NCBI GenBank assembly: GCA_017435565.1
Contig: JAFSEU010000023.1
Coordinates: 1-64,000, forward strand
Length of the DNA stretch: 64,000 bases
Source of the DNA: Oscillospiraceae bacterium
GTDB taxonomy: Bacteria; Bacillota; Clostridia; Oscillospirales; Ruminococcaceae
Direction of reading: 5' to 3'
Shown: piece after piece, positions 1-8,585 of the stretch
How positions within the stretch are numbered: position 1 is the stretch's first letter
How the letters are laid out: each line of letters begins with the position of its first letter
The notes under the pieces: model-generated
What the model was told of the DNA's origin: nothing
The model's database searches: none
Seen by the model: the letters and a program-made list of their open reading frames with translations, nothing else
Translations under genes and position numbers: made by a program

Positions 1-1201
1 CTCTGCTGTAACAATCTACGGCGAAACCGGTTCTGCTGCTGAAACATTCGCTTCTGCAAACATGAACAATTTCGTTGCAAATGAAGAAATCTTCATCATT
101 GAAATCAACGAAGACGGCACAACAGCAACACTCGTTGGCTGCACAGACTACGAGAGTGCTGAAATCGTAATCCCCGAAACATACAAGGGATATACAATCA
201 CAGCAATCGCTGCAAGCGCTTTTGATGCAGATGACAAGCTTGACGAAAGCTTTGAAAATCTTACAGCAGTTACGATTCCTGCAACTGTTGAAGATATTGA
301 CTTCGCTGCTTTTGAAGATTGCGATAACCTTGCTTCAATCACTGTTGACAACGATACATATGCAAGCGCAGATAATGACAAGGCAGTATATTCCGCTGAC
401 GGTTCTGTTCTCTACTATGTAATACCTACTATTGGCGCTTACACAGTAGCTGACGGCACAGAGGAAATTGCTGCAAATGCTATGGCATACAACGACGATG
501 TAAACACAATCACAGAGGTTACAATTCCCGCTTCCGTTACTACAATCGGCAGAATGGCTACAGTTTACGGCTCTGCTGTAACAATCTACGGCGAAACCGG
601 TTCTGCTGCTGAAACATTCGCTTCTGCAAACATGAACAATTTCGTTGCAGACGAAGAACTCTTCATCATTGAAATCAACGAAGACGGCACAACAGCAACA
701 ATCGTTGGCTGCACAGATTATGAATCTTCAGAAATTGTAATTCCCGAAACATACAAGGGATATACAATCACAGCAATCGCTGCTGATGCATTCGACGGCG
801 GAAAAATGGGTACTAATTTTGAAAACCTCACATCAGTAACAATTCCTGCAACTGTTGAAGATATCGACTTTTCCGCATTCAATGATTGTGAAAATCTTGA
901 AGCAATCACAGTTGATTCCGCAAACGAAAACTATAAGAGTACAGACGGCGATACAGCTGTATATTCCGCTGACGGCAAGGTTCTTCACTATGTAATCCCT
1001 GCTGAAAGATCCTATACCGTAGCTGACGGTACAGAGGAAATTGCTCCTTATGCTCTTGCTTACGGCAATGAAAACTCCAACAATATCAAGGACGTTACAA
1101 TTCCTGAGTCTGTTACAACAATTGGCGACTTTGCAACAGTTTATGGCCCTGCAGTTATTATCCGTGGTTATGTAGGCTCTGCTGCAGAAACATTTGCTGA
1201 T
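1..1201 (+). repeat. 570-bp in-frame tandem repeat inside the LRR gene
   Basis: Bases 1 to about 79 recur exactly at 571 to about 649, and similarity continues along the whole 570-bp (190-codon) unit with scattered substitutions. Units start at 62 and 632, with another starting upstream of the window. This is a recent intragenic duplication of an LRR block. Confidence 0.9.
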
Positions 1202-1444
1202 GAAAACAAGAACACATTTATTGGTGACATTCTCTATGGTGACGCTGATGATGATGGTGACGTAGATGGTTACGATGCTCTCTACTGCTTGCAGGCAAGC
1301 GTATATCAGGTAGAACCCGGCGAAATCAATATTCTTCAGGGTAATGTTGACGGAATCGGTAGCGATGTTCTTACATCTGCTGATGCGCTTCTCATTCTCC
1401 AGTATTGCTCGATGTCAATCGATGCATTCCCGATCGAGGGTTAA
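2..1444 (+). CDS. BspA-type leucine-rich repeat protein with C-terminal dockerin (5' end off window)
   Basis: The frame is open from the left edge, so the Met at 62 is internal and the N-terminus, including any signal peptide, lies outside the window. The visible part holds two 190-residue units (62-631 and 632-1201) of BspA-type LRR_5 repeats, seen as recurring 'VTIPATVEDIDF..F..C.NL' and 'EIVIPETYKGYTITAIA' lines. Residues coded by about 1219-1441 form a type I dockerin-like module: the first calcium loop reads DADDDGDVDGYD, and a second, slightly expanded loop reads NVDGIGSDVLTSAD. In this family LRR domains mediate binding to other proteins or surfaces, and dockerins attach proteins to cohesins of a cellulosome or cell-wall scaffold. 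It is therefore probably secreted and scaffold-bound. What it binds cannot be told from sequence. A terminator follows directly. Confidence 0.88.
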   Translation, partial: SAVTIYGETGSAAETFASANMNNFVANEEIFIIEINEDGTTATLVGCTDYESAEIVIPETYKGYTITAIAASAFDADDKLDESFENLTAVTIPATVEDIDFAAFEDCDNLASITVDNDTYASADNDKAVYSADGSVLYYVIPTIGAYTVADGTEEIAANAMAYNDDVNTITEVTIPASVTTIGRMATVYGSAVTIYGETGSAAETFASANMNNFVADEELFIIEINEDGTTATIVGCTDYESSEIVIPETYKGYTITAIAADAFDGGKMGTNFENLTSVTIPATVEDIDFSAFNDCENLEAITVDSANENYKSTDGDTAVYSADGKVLHYVIPAERSYTVADGTEEIAPYALAYGNENSNNIKDVTIPESVTTIGDFATVYGPAVIIRGYVGSAAETFADENKNTFIGDILYGDADDDGDVDGYDALYCLQASVYQVEPGEINILQGNVDGIGSDVLTSADALLILQYCSMSIDAFPIEG

Positions 1445-1468
1445 TTATTAGATTTTCCGAAAAATTAA

Positions 1469-1500
1469 AAGGTCTGTACCGAAAGGTGCAGACCTTTTTT
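1469..1500 (+). terminator. Rho-independent terminator of the LRR-dockerin gene
   Basis: Arms AAGGTCTGTACC and GGTGCAGACCTT (one T-G wobble) close a GAAA tetraloop and are followed by a T run, 25 bases after the stop codon. Confidence 0.9.
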
Positions 1501-1576
1501 GTTGCCAACAAATTTATTATTGTCGATAATATCTGCCATTTTTGATATGCTGAGAAAAGACAGATGCTTTTTGTGC

Positions 1577-2050
1577 TTATATACCGTATATTGTTAATTC
1601 GGCAATGACAAAGATAATAACAATGATGTCAGATATCAGCTTGTCAGAGAGCAAGAAAACCAATATCTCTCTTTTTGTGATCTTTTGCTTGATTATAACA
1701 ACGGCTTCGGTAATGAATAAAAGTATCGGTGAAAGAAATATGCACCAAATCAGAATATAAAAAATCAAAATTTTAGTAAATTCGGATGCACGTGTGAAAA
1801 GATATATAGGTAGCTCAAAAAGTGTCAAAGAAATCAATAAAAATAATACTCGTGGTTTAAAAAAACGGCTTGTATCAATTCCGGCAAAAACGGTAAGCAG
1901 AATTGAAAGAACGCCTGAAATCAAAAGAACATAGGGCGAAAGCTTTGCTACGGGATTATGACTGTTTTGCCAATATATGTTCCATATCATACTCCCGATG
2001 ACCGTAATTGACGGAAAGATCAGAGATAATATCAAATTCTTGGTTTTCAT
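1577..2050 (-). CDS. Small multi-pass membrane protein, unknown function
   Basis: 157 residues, very hydrophobic, with about four to five predicted membrane segments (roughly residues 5-25, 38-58, 68-87, 92-115 and 135-155) separated by short basic loops. I do not recognise a family. It is a stand-alone transcription unit: a consensus promoter lies 36 bases upstream of the start and the next minus-strand gene upstream ends in its own terminator. The ATG at 2050 has GGAG about ten bases upstream. Short basic loops and the absence of catalytic motifs fit a small accessory membrane protein, but nothing more can be said. Confidence 0.7.
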   Translation of the reverse strand: MKTKNLILSLIFPSITVIGSMIWNIYWQNSHNPVAKLSPYVLLISGVLSILLTVFAGIDTSRFFKPRVLFLLISLTLFELPIYLFTRASEFTKILIFYILIWCIFLSPILLFITEAVVIIKQKITKREILVFLLSDKLISDIIVIIFVIAELTIYGI

Positions 2051-2085
2051 TGATACGACACTCCATTCGCGCTGTTTGCAATACT

Positions 2086-2114
2086 ATTATAGCAATCAAG
2101 TGGAGAAAAGTCAA
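2086..2114 (-). promoter_or_regulatory. Sigma-A promoter for the 1577-2050 gene
   Basis: Reading on the minus strand, TTGACT (2114-2109) and TATAAT (2091-2086) are 17 bases apart. Confidence 0.75.
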
Positions 2115-2117
2115 TAT

Positions 2118-2153
2118 AACAAAAGGCCGCTCTTGATGCACATCAAAAGCGGC
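2118..2153 (-). terminator. Terminator of the CAZyme string
   Basis: On the minus strand, GCCGCTTTTGAT and ATCAAGAGCGGC form a 12-bp stem with one wobble, followed by CTTTTGTT. It lies 24 bases after the GH130 stop. Confidence 0.8.
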
Positions 2154-2177
2154 TTGAATAGCTTAAAAGCTGATTGA

Positions 2178-3203
2178 TTAAACCTGTGAGTTGTTGTCAA
2201 GGAAGTCCATAACATCGTCAACGGTTGTGAATGCTAACGCTGTGCAGGTATCGGCACAGCCGTAATAAATGCAGATTCTGCCTGTGTCAGCATCGACGAG
2301 GTTTGCGCAGGGGAATGTTACTGCGTCGGTATCGCCGACGAGCTCATAATATTCCTGAGGGCTGAGAAGGTATGAAGCGCCTCTCTTGAGGACCTTCCAG
2401 GGCTCGTCCTTATCAAGAAGAGCAGCGGAGAAGCTGTAAACATAGCCATTGCAGGATGTAAGAACGCCGTGATAGAAAATGAGCCAGCCGCGCTCTGTTT
2501 CAATCGGAATAGGTCCTGCGCCCATTTTTGTGGATTCCCAACCCTTTGAGGGACCCATAACGTGTCTGTGCTGTCCCCAGAATGTAAGGTCGGGAGACTG
2601 GCTGATGAACATATCTCCGAAGGGTGTGTGACCGCTGTCGGAAGGACGGCTCATCATCATATACTTATCGTTAATCTTTCTGGGGAACATAACGCCGTTT
2701 CTGTTGAAGGGGAGATAAGCGTTTTCAAGCTGTGTAAAGGTTTCAAAATCGTATGTGTAAGCAATGCCGATTGTGGGCTTCCAGCCATAAGCGTTACACC
2801 ATGTAACGATATATCTGTCCTCGAGCTTGCATACTCTGGGGTCGTAACCGTACTGCCATGCTGCAACCTCGGGAATATCGCATTCAAAGTGAATTCGTTC
2901 CTCGTTGATATCCCAGTTAATTCCGTCCTTTGAAAAACCAACGTGAAGCTCCATATTTCTTTCTCTGTCATCAACGCGGAATACGCCTGCAAACTTGTAG
3001 TCGCCCTTTTCAAAAGGTACTACCGAGCTGTTGAAAATTGAGTTTGAAGGCTCTCTGTATCCGTTTGCCTTCTTGACCATAATATGGTCGCGCTTGATGA
3101 TAGGATTTGCGCTGTAACGCCAAACGACGTCTCTGCATCCTTCAGGCTTGTCCTGCCAGGGGAGATTGGGTATGCTCTGTTCTCCAAAAATTTGGTATTT
3201 CAT
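2178..3203 (-). CDS. GH130 beta-1,4-mannosyl phosphorylase
   Basis: 341 residues with no signal peptide, so cytoplasmic. GH130 enzymes cleave beta-mannosides with inorganic phosphate, releasing mannose 1-phosphate. The five-bladed propeller hallmarks are visible: the YDPRV strand carrying the presumed catalytic Asp (D121), 'WCNAYGWKPTIGIAYT', 'LFPFNRNGV'-like substrate loop (LPFNRNGVMFPRK) and 'GAGPIPIET'. Length and these blocks resemble the GH130_1/_2 phosphorylases known from Ruminococcus albus (RaMP1, RaMP2); the mannooligosaccharide-type RaMP2 seems closer, but the subfamily is not certain. It follows the GH26 mannanase gene by 64 bases and is last in the string, so it probably consumes mannooligosaccharides released outside. 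An AAGGCGG ribosome site precedes the ATG. Confidence 0.88.
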   Translation of the reverse strand: MKYQIFGEQSIPNLPWQDKPEGCRDVVWRYSANPIIKRDHIMVKKANGYREPSNSIFNSSVVPFEKGDYKFAGVFRVDDRERNMELHVGFSKDGINWDINEERIHFECDIPEVAAWQYGYDPRVCKLEDRYIVTWCNAYGWKPTIGIAYTYDFETFTQLENAYLPFNRNGVMFPRKINDKYMMMSRPSDSGHTPFGDMFISQSPDLTFWGQHRHVMGPSKGWESTKMGAGPIPIETERGWLIFYHGVLTSCNGYVYSFSAALLDKDEPWKVLKRGASYLLSPQEYYELVGDTDAVTFPCANLVDADTGRICIYYGCADTCTALAFTTVDDVMDFLDNNSQV

Positions 3204-3267
3204 AGTGAAAACCGCCTTTCTTTATTTTTTGTTTGTTTATATCTGAATTTGCTTATTGACGCAAATG

Positions 3268-4926
3268 TCATTCATCATCATTCAGCTCCGTGTAAATATC
3301 CTTGCCGTCTGCAAGCGTTAATGTATATACAGAGCTGTAGATACTGGTCAGATAGCCCTTGCTGTTGAAGTCACTGTAAGGTCTGCCGTATTCATCGGCG
3401 ATATAATCGCCGTACCATAATCCAAAATAGCTCCAGACAGAACCGTCGGTCAGCATCGAAGCAATATCGGGAATTGTTGAGCACTCGCTCAGCGAAAGTA
3501 CCTTTCTTCCCGCTGTAAGGTCGTGCAGAAGTGCAAATGCTCTATATTGTGAAGTGTTATCAGGTTCGGCGGTGTATATGTCGATTGAAGCAATGTCGTA
3601 CATATCCTCAGGCACGAGAAATACCTCGGACTGTCCGTTCCAGACCCAGATAAGGTTATCAAGCTCGTGATATTCGGTCATACGCTCAAACATCAGCTCC
3701 CACAATGCACAGTAGGCTTCGCCGCCGAAATCACCCCACCAGAACACTCCGTTTCCTGCTTCGTGCATCGGCCGCCAGATTACGGGCACATCGGCATCAC
3801 GCAGAATCGCAAGCTGCTGTGCTATGTTGTCAATATCACTTATCAATGCATAAGCTTCGGGCGAGATGGACTCGTCCTCAACTGCTTCTGCCAATTCGTC
3901 GGCATCCATATGGGCAAAGTCATAATTCTGAATGTCTTCAATTGCAACATCAAGTGCGAAAGTTGAGTGTGCTGCATATACGGTCGATTCTCCCAGTGGA
4001 GCAAGCCAATGCCACATAAGCGACACAACACCGCCCTTTTCATCCCATTCGAGCGAAGCACCGATTTCATCGGAGGAATTATCGCCGCCGTTGAGCGAAT
4101 AGCATCCCAGGTCGCCCATTCTTATAAGAGGATAATATCCTGTTGACTCATAAATCAGCTCAAGCTCGCTGTTTTCATCGCTTGAAGCAAACTGACCTGT
4201 AAGAGTCTTTTGCATAAAGCTGTTGCAGATAAATTGAAAAAGCTGATTTGTTCTATCGCTTGCGTCTTCGTTGCAAAGCTCACGGCTGAGGTCGAAATAT
4301 AAATCCTTGTATGTCTTGTTGTTACATATGTCAATTCTGTCAAGACAGAAGTCGTTATATCCGCCCAGAACGGTAATTTCGACATTGCCGCCTGAAAGAA
4401 GCACGTTTTCAACACGGTATTCGGTAAAAAGGTCGGATTGTGAAATTTCAATGTTATGTTCCGTATCGCCGATTGTGATTGTTGCCTTTGAAATATCGTC
4501 GCTGTCGGAAAGAATATAGAAGGCAAAGTCGTAATATTGTCTTGACGGCGCCTCAAAGCTTAACGTGACGCCGGATTCGGTGCTGAACGAAAATCCGTCA
4601 ATATAGCCTTCGCCCGAATAATCGCCTTTGTCATCTGAAACATATGTTCCGTTGAATAATTCAAAATCCTCCGCTTCAAGAGCCTGCGAAAACTCAGTCG
4701 GGACAATTCTTTCATATTCGGTACGGACAGGCTCTGCTGTTGTAATAGTTGTAACAGCGGTTGTTGTGGTAACGGTTGTTACCTCGGTCACAGTCGTAGT
4801 GACGGTGGATGCCGTAGTTGTTATCACCATTTTTTCGTGATCTGTTGATATTTCAGAACACGCAGACAGCAAAAGTGCAGTTGCAAGGCAGGTAAATATG
4901 TAAATGAGTTTGCGGTAGTTTTTCAT
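3268..4926 (-). CDS. GH26 beta-mannanase lipoprotein with CBM35-like domain
   Basis: Numbered from the ATG at 4926 (552 residues). An N-terminal lipoprotein signal ends in the lipobox LSAC (Cys23). A Thr/Val-rich linker (about 36-63), a CBM35-like carbohydrate-binding domain (about 80-203, beginning ALEAEDFELFNG) and a GH26 catalytic barrel (about 235-552) follow. The GH26 acid/base is Glu389 in WRPMHEAGNG and the nucleophile is Glu481 in LSLSECSTI. GH26 enzymes hydrolyse internal beta-1,4-mannan bonds; the lipid anchor puts this one on the outer face of the cell. It overlaps or abuts the GH95 stop: the ATG at 4926 follows that TAA by one base, suggesting translational coupling, although an in-frame ATG at 4935 is also possible. 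No dockerin is present, unlike many ruminococcal mannanases. Confidence 0.9.
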   Translation of the reverse strand: MKNYRKLIYIFTCLATALLLSACSEISTDHEKMVITTTASTVTTTVTEVTTVTTTTAVTTITTAEPVRTEYERIVPTEFSQALEAEDFELFNGTYVSDDKGDYSGEGYIDGFSFSTESGVTLSFEAPSRQYYDFAFYILSDSDDISKATITIGDTEHNIEISQSDLFTEYRVENVLLSGGNVEITVLGGYNDFCLDRIDICNNKTYKDLYFDLSRELCNEDASDRTNQLFQFICNSFMQKTLTGQFASSDENSELELIYESTGYYPLIRMGDLGCYSLNGGDNSSDEIGASLEWDEKGGVVSLMWHWLAPLGESTVYAAHSTFALDVAIEDIQNYDFAHMDADELAEAVEDESISPEAYALISDIDNIAQQLAILRDADVPVIWRPMHEAGNGVFWWGDFGGEAYCALWELMFERMTEYHELDNLIWVWNGQSEVFLVPEDMYDIASIDIYTAEPDNTSQYRAFALLHDLTAGRKVLSLSECSTIPDIASMLTDGSVWSYFGLWYGDYIADEYGRPYSDFNSKGYLTSIYSSVYTLTLADGKDIYTELNDDE

Positions 4927-4927
4927 T

Positions 4928-7291
4928 TTATGCATTCAAATTTATCAGGAAAATATCTCCGATTTCAGTTTCTGTTTCAAAAATCCTTCCACAGAGTGCC
5001 AGCCCCTTTGCCTTACATTCAAGGCAGACATCGGCATTTGCATTCAGGCGCAGTTTTTTTGCGCAGAGCGAAACAATCTCAGCGCTGACAAGCTTTGAGT
5101 TTTGCCATTTAATGCTGACTTCAAATCCGCCTCTTGCACGTAAGTGCTTGACCTCGCCGCTTTTCCATTCAAAGGGAAGCGCAGGAAGCAGAGTGATTAC
5201 ATCGTTGTGGCTTTGGAGAAGTGCTTCGGCAATGCCTGCTGTGCCGCCGAAATTGCCGTCAATCTGGAAGGGCGGGTGCTTGTCAAGCATATTATTATAC
5301 GTTGAAATTCCGATGAGCATAATCAGGTTCGAATAAACTCGTGAGCCGTTTTTTAGTCTCGCCCACATATTTATAAGCCATGCCCTGCTCCAACCGGTAT
5401 GACCGCCGCCGCATTTCAGCCTGCGTTCGATTGTTTTTTCAGCCGCCTTGGCAAGCTCAGGTGTGTTTTCTGTTGAAATAGCGCAGTCGGGATAAAGTGC
5501 AAAAAGCTGTGAAATATGGCGGTGCCCGGGCTCGACTTCGTCAAAGTCCTCAGCCCATTCCATAATCTGTCCGTGTTTTCCGATTTTTGTTGTGGGAAGC
5601 TTTGCACGAAGTTGTTCTATCTCGTCAATAAAATCATCGTGGCAAGAAAGCTCGCTTGCGGCAAAAACAGTTTCCCTCATAAGTGCGCTGATAATCTGCA
5701 TATCCATCGCACAGGAGTGGTAATTGCTCGATTGCAGTCCGTTTTCAGTGATAAAGGTGTTTTCGGGCGAAACCGACGGGCAGGAAACAAGCGTGCCGTC
5801 TTTCCCTTCAAACAGAAAGTCCGCAAAGAAAAGGCAGGCTTTTTTCATAATGGGAAAATATTCACTCAGAAAGGATTTGTCGTTTGTGAATCTGTAATGC
5901 TCAGCTATGTGCAGGCAAAGCCATGCCGCGCCCATAGGCCATAAGGTTCCCGGAATCCATTCGTCCTGCGGTGCGGTATCACCCCAGATATCAGTATTAT
6001 GATGAGCGCAGAATCCGCGGCAGCCGTACATGGTTTTTGCGGTTTCTTCGCCGTTTGCAACCATTTTTGTTATATGCTTGAGAAGGGGAGTGTGGCAAAC
6101 AGAAAGGTTGCAGATTTCCGCGGGCCAGTAGTTCATCTGAGTGTTGATGTTTATAGTATATCTTGAACCCCACGCCGGCCACATATCTTCATTCCATATG
6201 CCCTGAAGGTTCATAGGAAGAGAATCCTCTCTTGAGGCTGAAATCATAAGATATCTGCCGAAGTTGAAATAAAGCTCAAAAAGCTTGTTGTCATGGTTGA
6301 TGTTTTGAGAATCAAACGCCGCGGCAAGAGCGCTTTCGCTGTATGATGCATTTGTGAAATTTGAAGCAATGCGCTCAATGCGCTTGTCGGTCGGCATATT
6401 GCCGATATCTTCCACTCCGCTGTTGTCGCAAAGCGAAAGTGAACATCTGTTATAAAGCGATTGATAATCCTTAATGTGGCGCTTTTTTAAAGTGATGTAA
6501 TCATAGTCAAGTGCATTTTTGACGTCTTTAACGGCAAGCTCTTTGTAATCATCCGAATAAAAGCTTGACCTTATGCTTATAGCAACAGTGATTTCGTCAG
6601 CGTTTTCAGCGCAGATATGATTTCCGTGAAAATGCACCGAAGCGTTTTCACCGACTGTTTTCAGCCCGATTGCGCAGAAAAACGAAAGTCCGCATTTGCC
6701 GCCACACGAGCCCGAATAGATAAGGGTGCTTTCATCATAAGGTCGGTTTTCGTCGTAATAATCGTCCCTTCCGTCAACGGAAGCAGAAAGACAGAGCCTT
6801 TCAGCTTTACTGCAGCTCATATGTGCGATTATGCAGTTATCAATATGCGAAGAGAAATACTCACGCTCAAAATGAGCCGAGCCGGAATCAAATTGAGAAT
6901 AAACAACCGCTTCATTCAGATTCAAGCAGCGGCTGTAATTTTGATATTCGCTGATATCGGGGTAAATGATTGAAAGCGTTCCGGCCGGCATATAATGGCG
7001 GCAGTTTGTGGGCACGCCGTAGAAGTCAGTTTTGATAAGCTTTTCAGCCTCTTCAAACTGCTGCGAGAGCAAAAGCGAGCGCAGCTTTTCAAGGCTTTCA
7101 AATGCGCTTGGATTGTTTCTGTGACGATATCCGCCCGACCAAATTGAGTCCTCGTTGAGAGTCAGGCAATCGTGCTGTGGTTTTGTATATACGCTTGCGC
7201 CGAATCGTCCTGCGCCGATAGGCAGGGCTTCGTTAAAGTTTTCAGCAAATGTATTATAAAAAAGTATTGAAGATGATTTTTCGCAAGCCAT
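4928..7291 (-). CDS. GH95 family alpha-L-fucosidase-type glycosidase
   Basis: 787 residues, close to the usual GH95 catalytic core, without a signal peptide, so probably cytoplasmic. GH95 inverting enzymes remove alpha-1,2-linked L-fucose, or alpha-L-galactose in some members. Family residues are recognisable: Asn381 and Asn383 in NINTQMNYWPAE (water activation), Glu510 in PSVSPEN (general acid) and Asp678 in FQIDGNFGG. The N-terminal beta-sandwich starts LPIGAGRFGASV and contains LNEDSIWSGG. It sits 12 bases downstream of rqcP and overlaps the mannanase start region, so it is cotranscribed with GH26 and GH130. Mannans are not normally fucosylated, so the natural substrate may be a galacto- or fucosylated hemicellulose fragment; this is unresolved. 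Confidence 0.9.
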   Translation of the reverse strand: MACEKSSSILFYNTFAENFNEALPIGAGRFGASVYTKPQHDCLTLNEDSIWSGGYRHRNNPSAFESLEKLRSLLLSQQFEEAEKLIKTDFYGVPTNCRHYMPAGTLSIIYPDISEYQNYSRCLNLNEAVVYSQFDSGSAHFEREYFSSHIDNCIIAHMSCSKAERLCLSASVDGRDDYYDENRPYDESTLIYSGSCGGKCGLSFFCAIGLKTVGENASVHFHGNHICAENADEITVAISIRSSFYSDDYKELAVKDVKNALDYDYITLKKRHIKDYQSLYNRCSLSLCDNSGVEDIGNMPTDKRIERIASNFTNASYSESALAAAFDSQNINHDNKLFELYFNFGRYLMISASREDSLPMNLQGIWNEDMWPAWGSRYTININTQMNYWPAEICNLSVCHTPLLKHITKMVANGEETAKTMYGCRGFCAHHNTDIWGDTAPQDEWIPGTLWPMGAAWLCLHIAEHYRFTNDKSFLSEYFPIMKKACLFFADFLFEGKDGTLVSCPSVSPENTFITENGLQSSNYHSCAMDMQIISALMRETVFAASELSCHDDFIDEIEQLRAKLPTTKIGKHGQIMEWAEDFDEVEPGHRHISQLFALYPDCAISTENTPELAKAAEKTIERRLKCGGGHTGWSRAWLINMWARLKNGSRVYSNLIMLIGISTYNNMLDKHPPFQIDGNFGGTAGIAEALLQSHNDVITLLPALPFEWKSGEVKHLRARGGFEVSIKWQNSKLVSAEIVSLCAKKLRLNANADVCLECKAKGLALCGRIFETETEIGDIFLINLNA

Positions 7292-7303
7292 ATTATTTGT
7301 TCC

Positions 7304-7552
7304 TTACTGCCCGTCGATTACAATATAGTTGTCGGCGGCATTATCCTTTGTAGCATATTCAGAGACAGAAACTACCTTTACGGTCAGTGTGCGTGCTCCG
7401 AGTGTGATTTTGATAATATCATCGACCTTAACGTCGTATGAAGCCCTGGCAATTTTGCCGTTGACTTCAATTTTTCCGGCGTCGCAGGCCTCGTTTGCGA
7501 CTGTGCGCCGTTTGATAAGCCTTGTTACCTTTAAATATTTATCCAATCTCAT
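7304..7552 (-). CDS. rqcP: S4-domain RNA-binding protein RqcP
   Basis: 82 residues forming little more than an S4 domain (MRLDKYLKVTRLIKRRTVANEACDAGKIEVNGKI in outline), the size and shape of RqcP/YabO. In Bacillus RqcP binds 50S subunits and works with RqcH in C-terminal alanine tailing of stalled nascent chains. It starts 15 bases after mazG, a neighbour it also has in Bacillus-type genomes, which supports the assignment. Hsp15-like heat-shock proteins share the fold but are usually longer. Confidence 0.87.
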   Translation of the reverse strand: MRLDKYLKVTRLIKRRTVANEACDAGKIEVNGKIARASYDVKVDDIIKITLGARTLTVKVVSVSEYATKDNAADNYIVIDGQ

Positions 7553-7567
7553 ATTAAAACTCTCCGA

Positions 7568-8371
7568 TTAAAGCCCGAATTCTTTTTTGCACTTGTCCCA
7601 GTAAGCATTAAGCTCCTCTTCGCTGAGGTCGGTCATATCAAGATCGTCGTTTTTTACAAGCTCTTCGGTCTTTTCAAACCTGCCGATGAATTTTGTGCAA
7701 GAATTGCCCAAAGCCTCTTCAGCGTCGATTCCAAGCTTTCTTGCGGTATTTACGCAGGAAAACAGCAAATCGCCAAGCTCGTCCTTAATGTGCTCGATAT
7801 TCTCGCTCTCAATAGCACTTTCAAGCTCGTTGGCCTCTTTCATTACAGCCTCAAGCGATGCTTTTGCATCGGCAAAGTCCATATTTGCTCTTGAAGCTCT
7901 TTTTCCGATTTTTTCCGCACGCATCAAAGCGGGCAGCGCTTTCGGGATATCCTTTAAGGTCTGCGTATATGACTGGTTCTTGCTTTCTTTTTTTATGCTG
8001 TCCCAGTTTTTCAAAACAGTCTGCGAATCGTTGGCAACCACATCACCGAAAACGTGAGGATGTCTCACAATAAGCTTTTGGCAGATAGCATTGCATACGC
8101 TGTCAAAATCATATTGATTCGAGGTTTCCTTTTCAATCTGACAATGAAAAACAACCTGCAAAAGTACGTCGCCAAGCTCTTCCTCCTGCAATTCTGAGTT
8201 GTTCTCGTCAATCGCATCTGCCGCTTCGTAGGCTTCTTCAAGTAAATTTGAGCGAATGCTTTCGTGTGTCTGCTCGGCGTCCCAGGGACAGCCGTTTTCG
8301 CCTCTGAGAATTTCAAGTATACGGACAAGGTCGTTTATGCTGTATTTATCTTTAAAATCAAAATCAATCAT
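7568..8371 (-). CDS. mazG: Nucleoside triphosphate pyrophosphohydrolase MazG
   Basis: 267 residues, the length of two-domain MazG. It hydrolyses (d)NTPs to the monophosphate and pyrophosphate, a house-cleaning role. The first domain carries GENGCPWDAEQTHESI and the metal-binding EEAYEA and EELGDVLLQVVFH; the second carries ELGDLLFSCVN. It is first in a minus-strand string mazG-rqcP-GH95-GH26-GH130 with gaps of 15, 12, overlap and 64 bases. Its own promoter is visible at 8429-8457. Confident assignment. Confidence 0.95.
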   Translation of the reverse strand: MIDFDFKDKYSINDLVRILEILRGENGCPWDAEQTHESIRSNLLEEAYEAADAIDENNSELQEEELGDVLLQVVFHCQIEKETSNQYDFDSVCNAICQKLIVRHPHVFGDVVANDSQTVLKNWDSIKKESKNQSYTQTLKDIPKALPALMRAEKIGKRASRANMDFADAKASLEAVMKEANELESAIESENIEHIKDELGDLLFSCVNTARKLGIDAEEALGNSCTKFIGRFEKTEELVKNDDLDMTDLSEEELNAYWDKCKKEFGL

Positions 8372-8428
8372 ATTTTCACCTGAGATTCTTTAAAATGCGT
8401 TATATAACATCGTTACACAACTATATAT

Positions 8429-8457
8429 ATCATATCAAAATTGTGCTTAAATTGCAA
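8429..8457 (-). promoter_or_regulatory. Promoter for mazG and the downstream CAZyme string
   Basis: On the minus strand, TTGCAA (8457-8452) and TATGAT (8434-8429) are 17 bases apart, 57 bases before the mazG start. No other promoter is obvious between mazG and the GH95 gene. Confidence 0.65.
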
Positions 8458-8527
8458 TAGTATTTCAAAGTTTTTTTATCTTCTTTTATTGCGGAAAAAT
8501 GAGCGTAAATGGGCAAAAACGAACATA

Positions 8528-8556
8528 TTGACATATATTGACTCATATGATAAAAT
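8528..8556 (+). promoter_or_regulatory. Promoter for the NatAB-type ABC operon
   Basis: TTGACA (8528-8533) and TAAAAT (8551-8556) are 17 bases apart. Transcription would start near 8563, so the ATG at 8538 cannot be the start and the ATG at 8586, with GGGGGG upstream, is. Confidence 0.8.
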
Positions 8557-8585
8557 TTGATTATAACAAAAAAGGGGGGCTGCAA

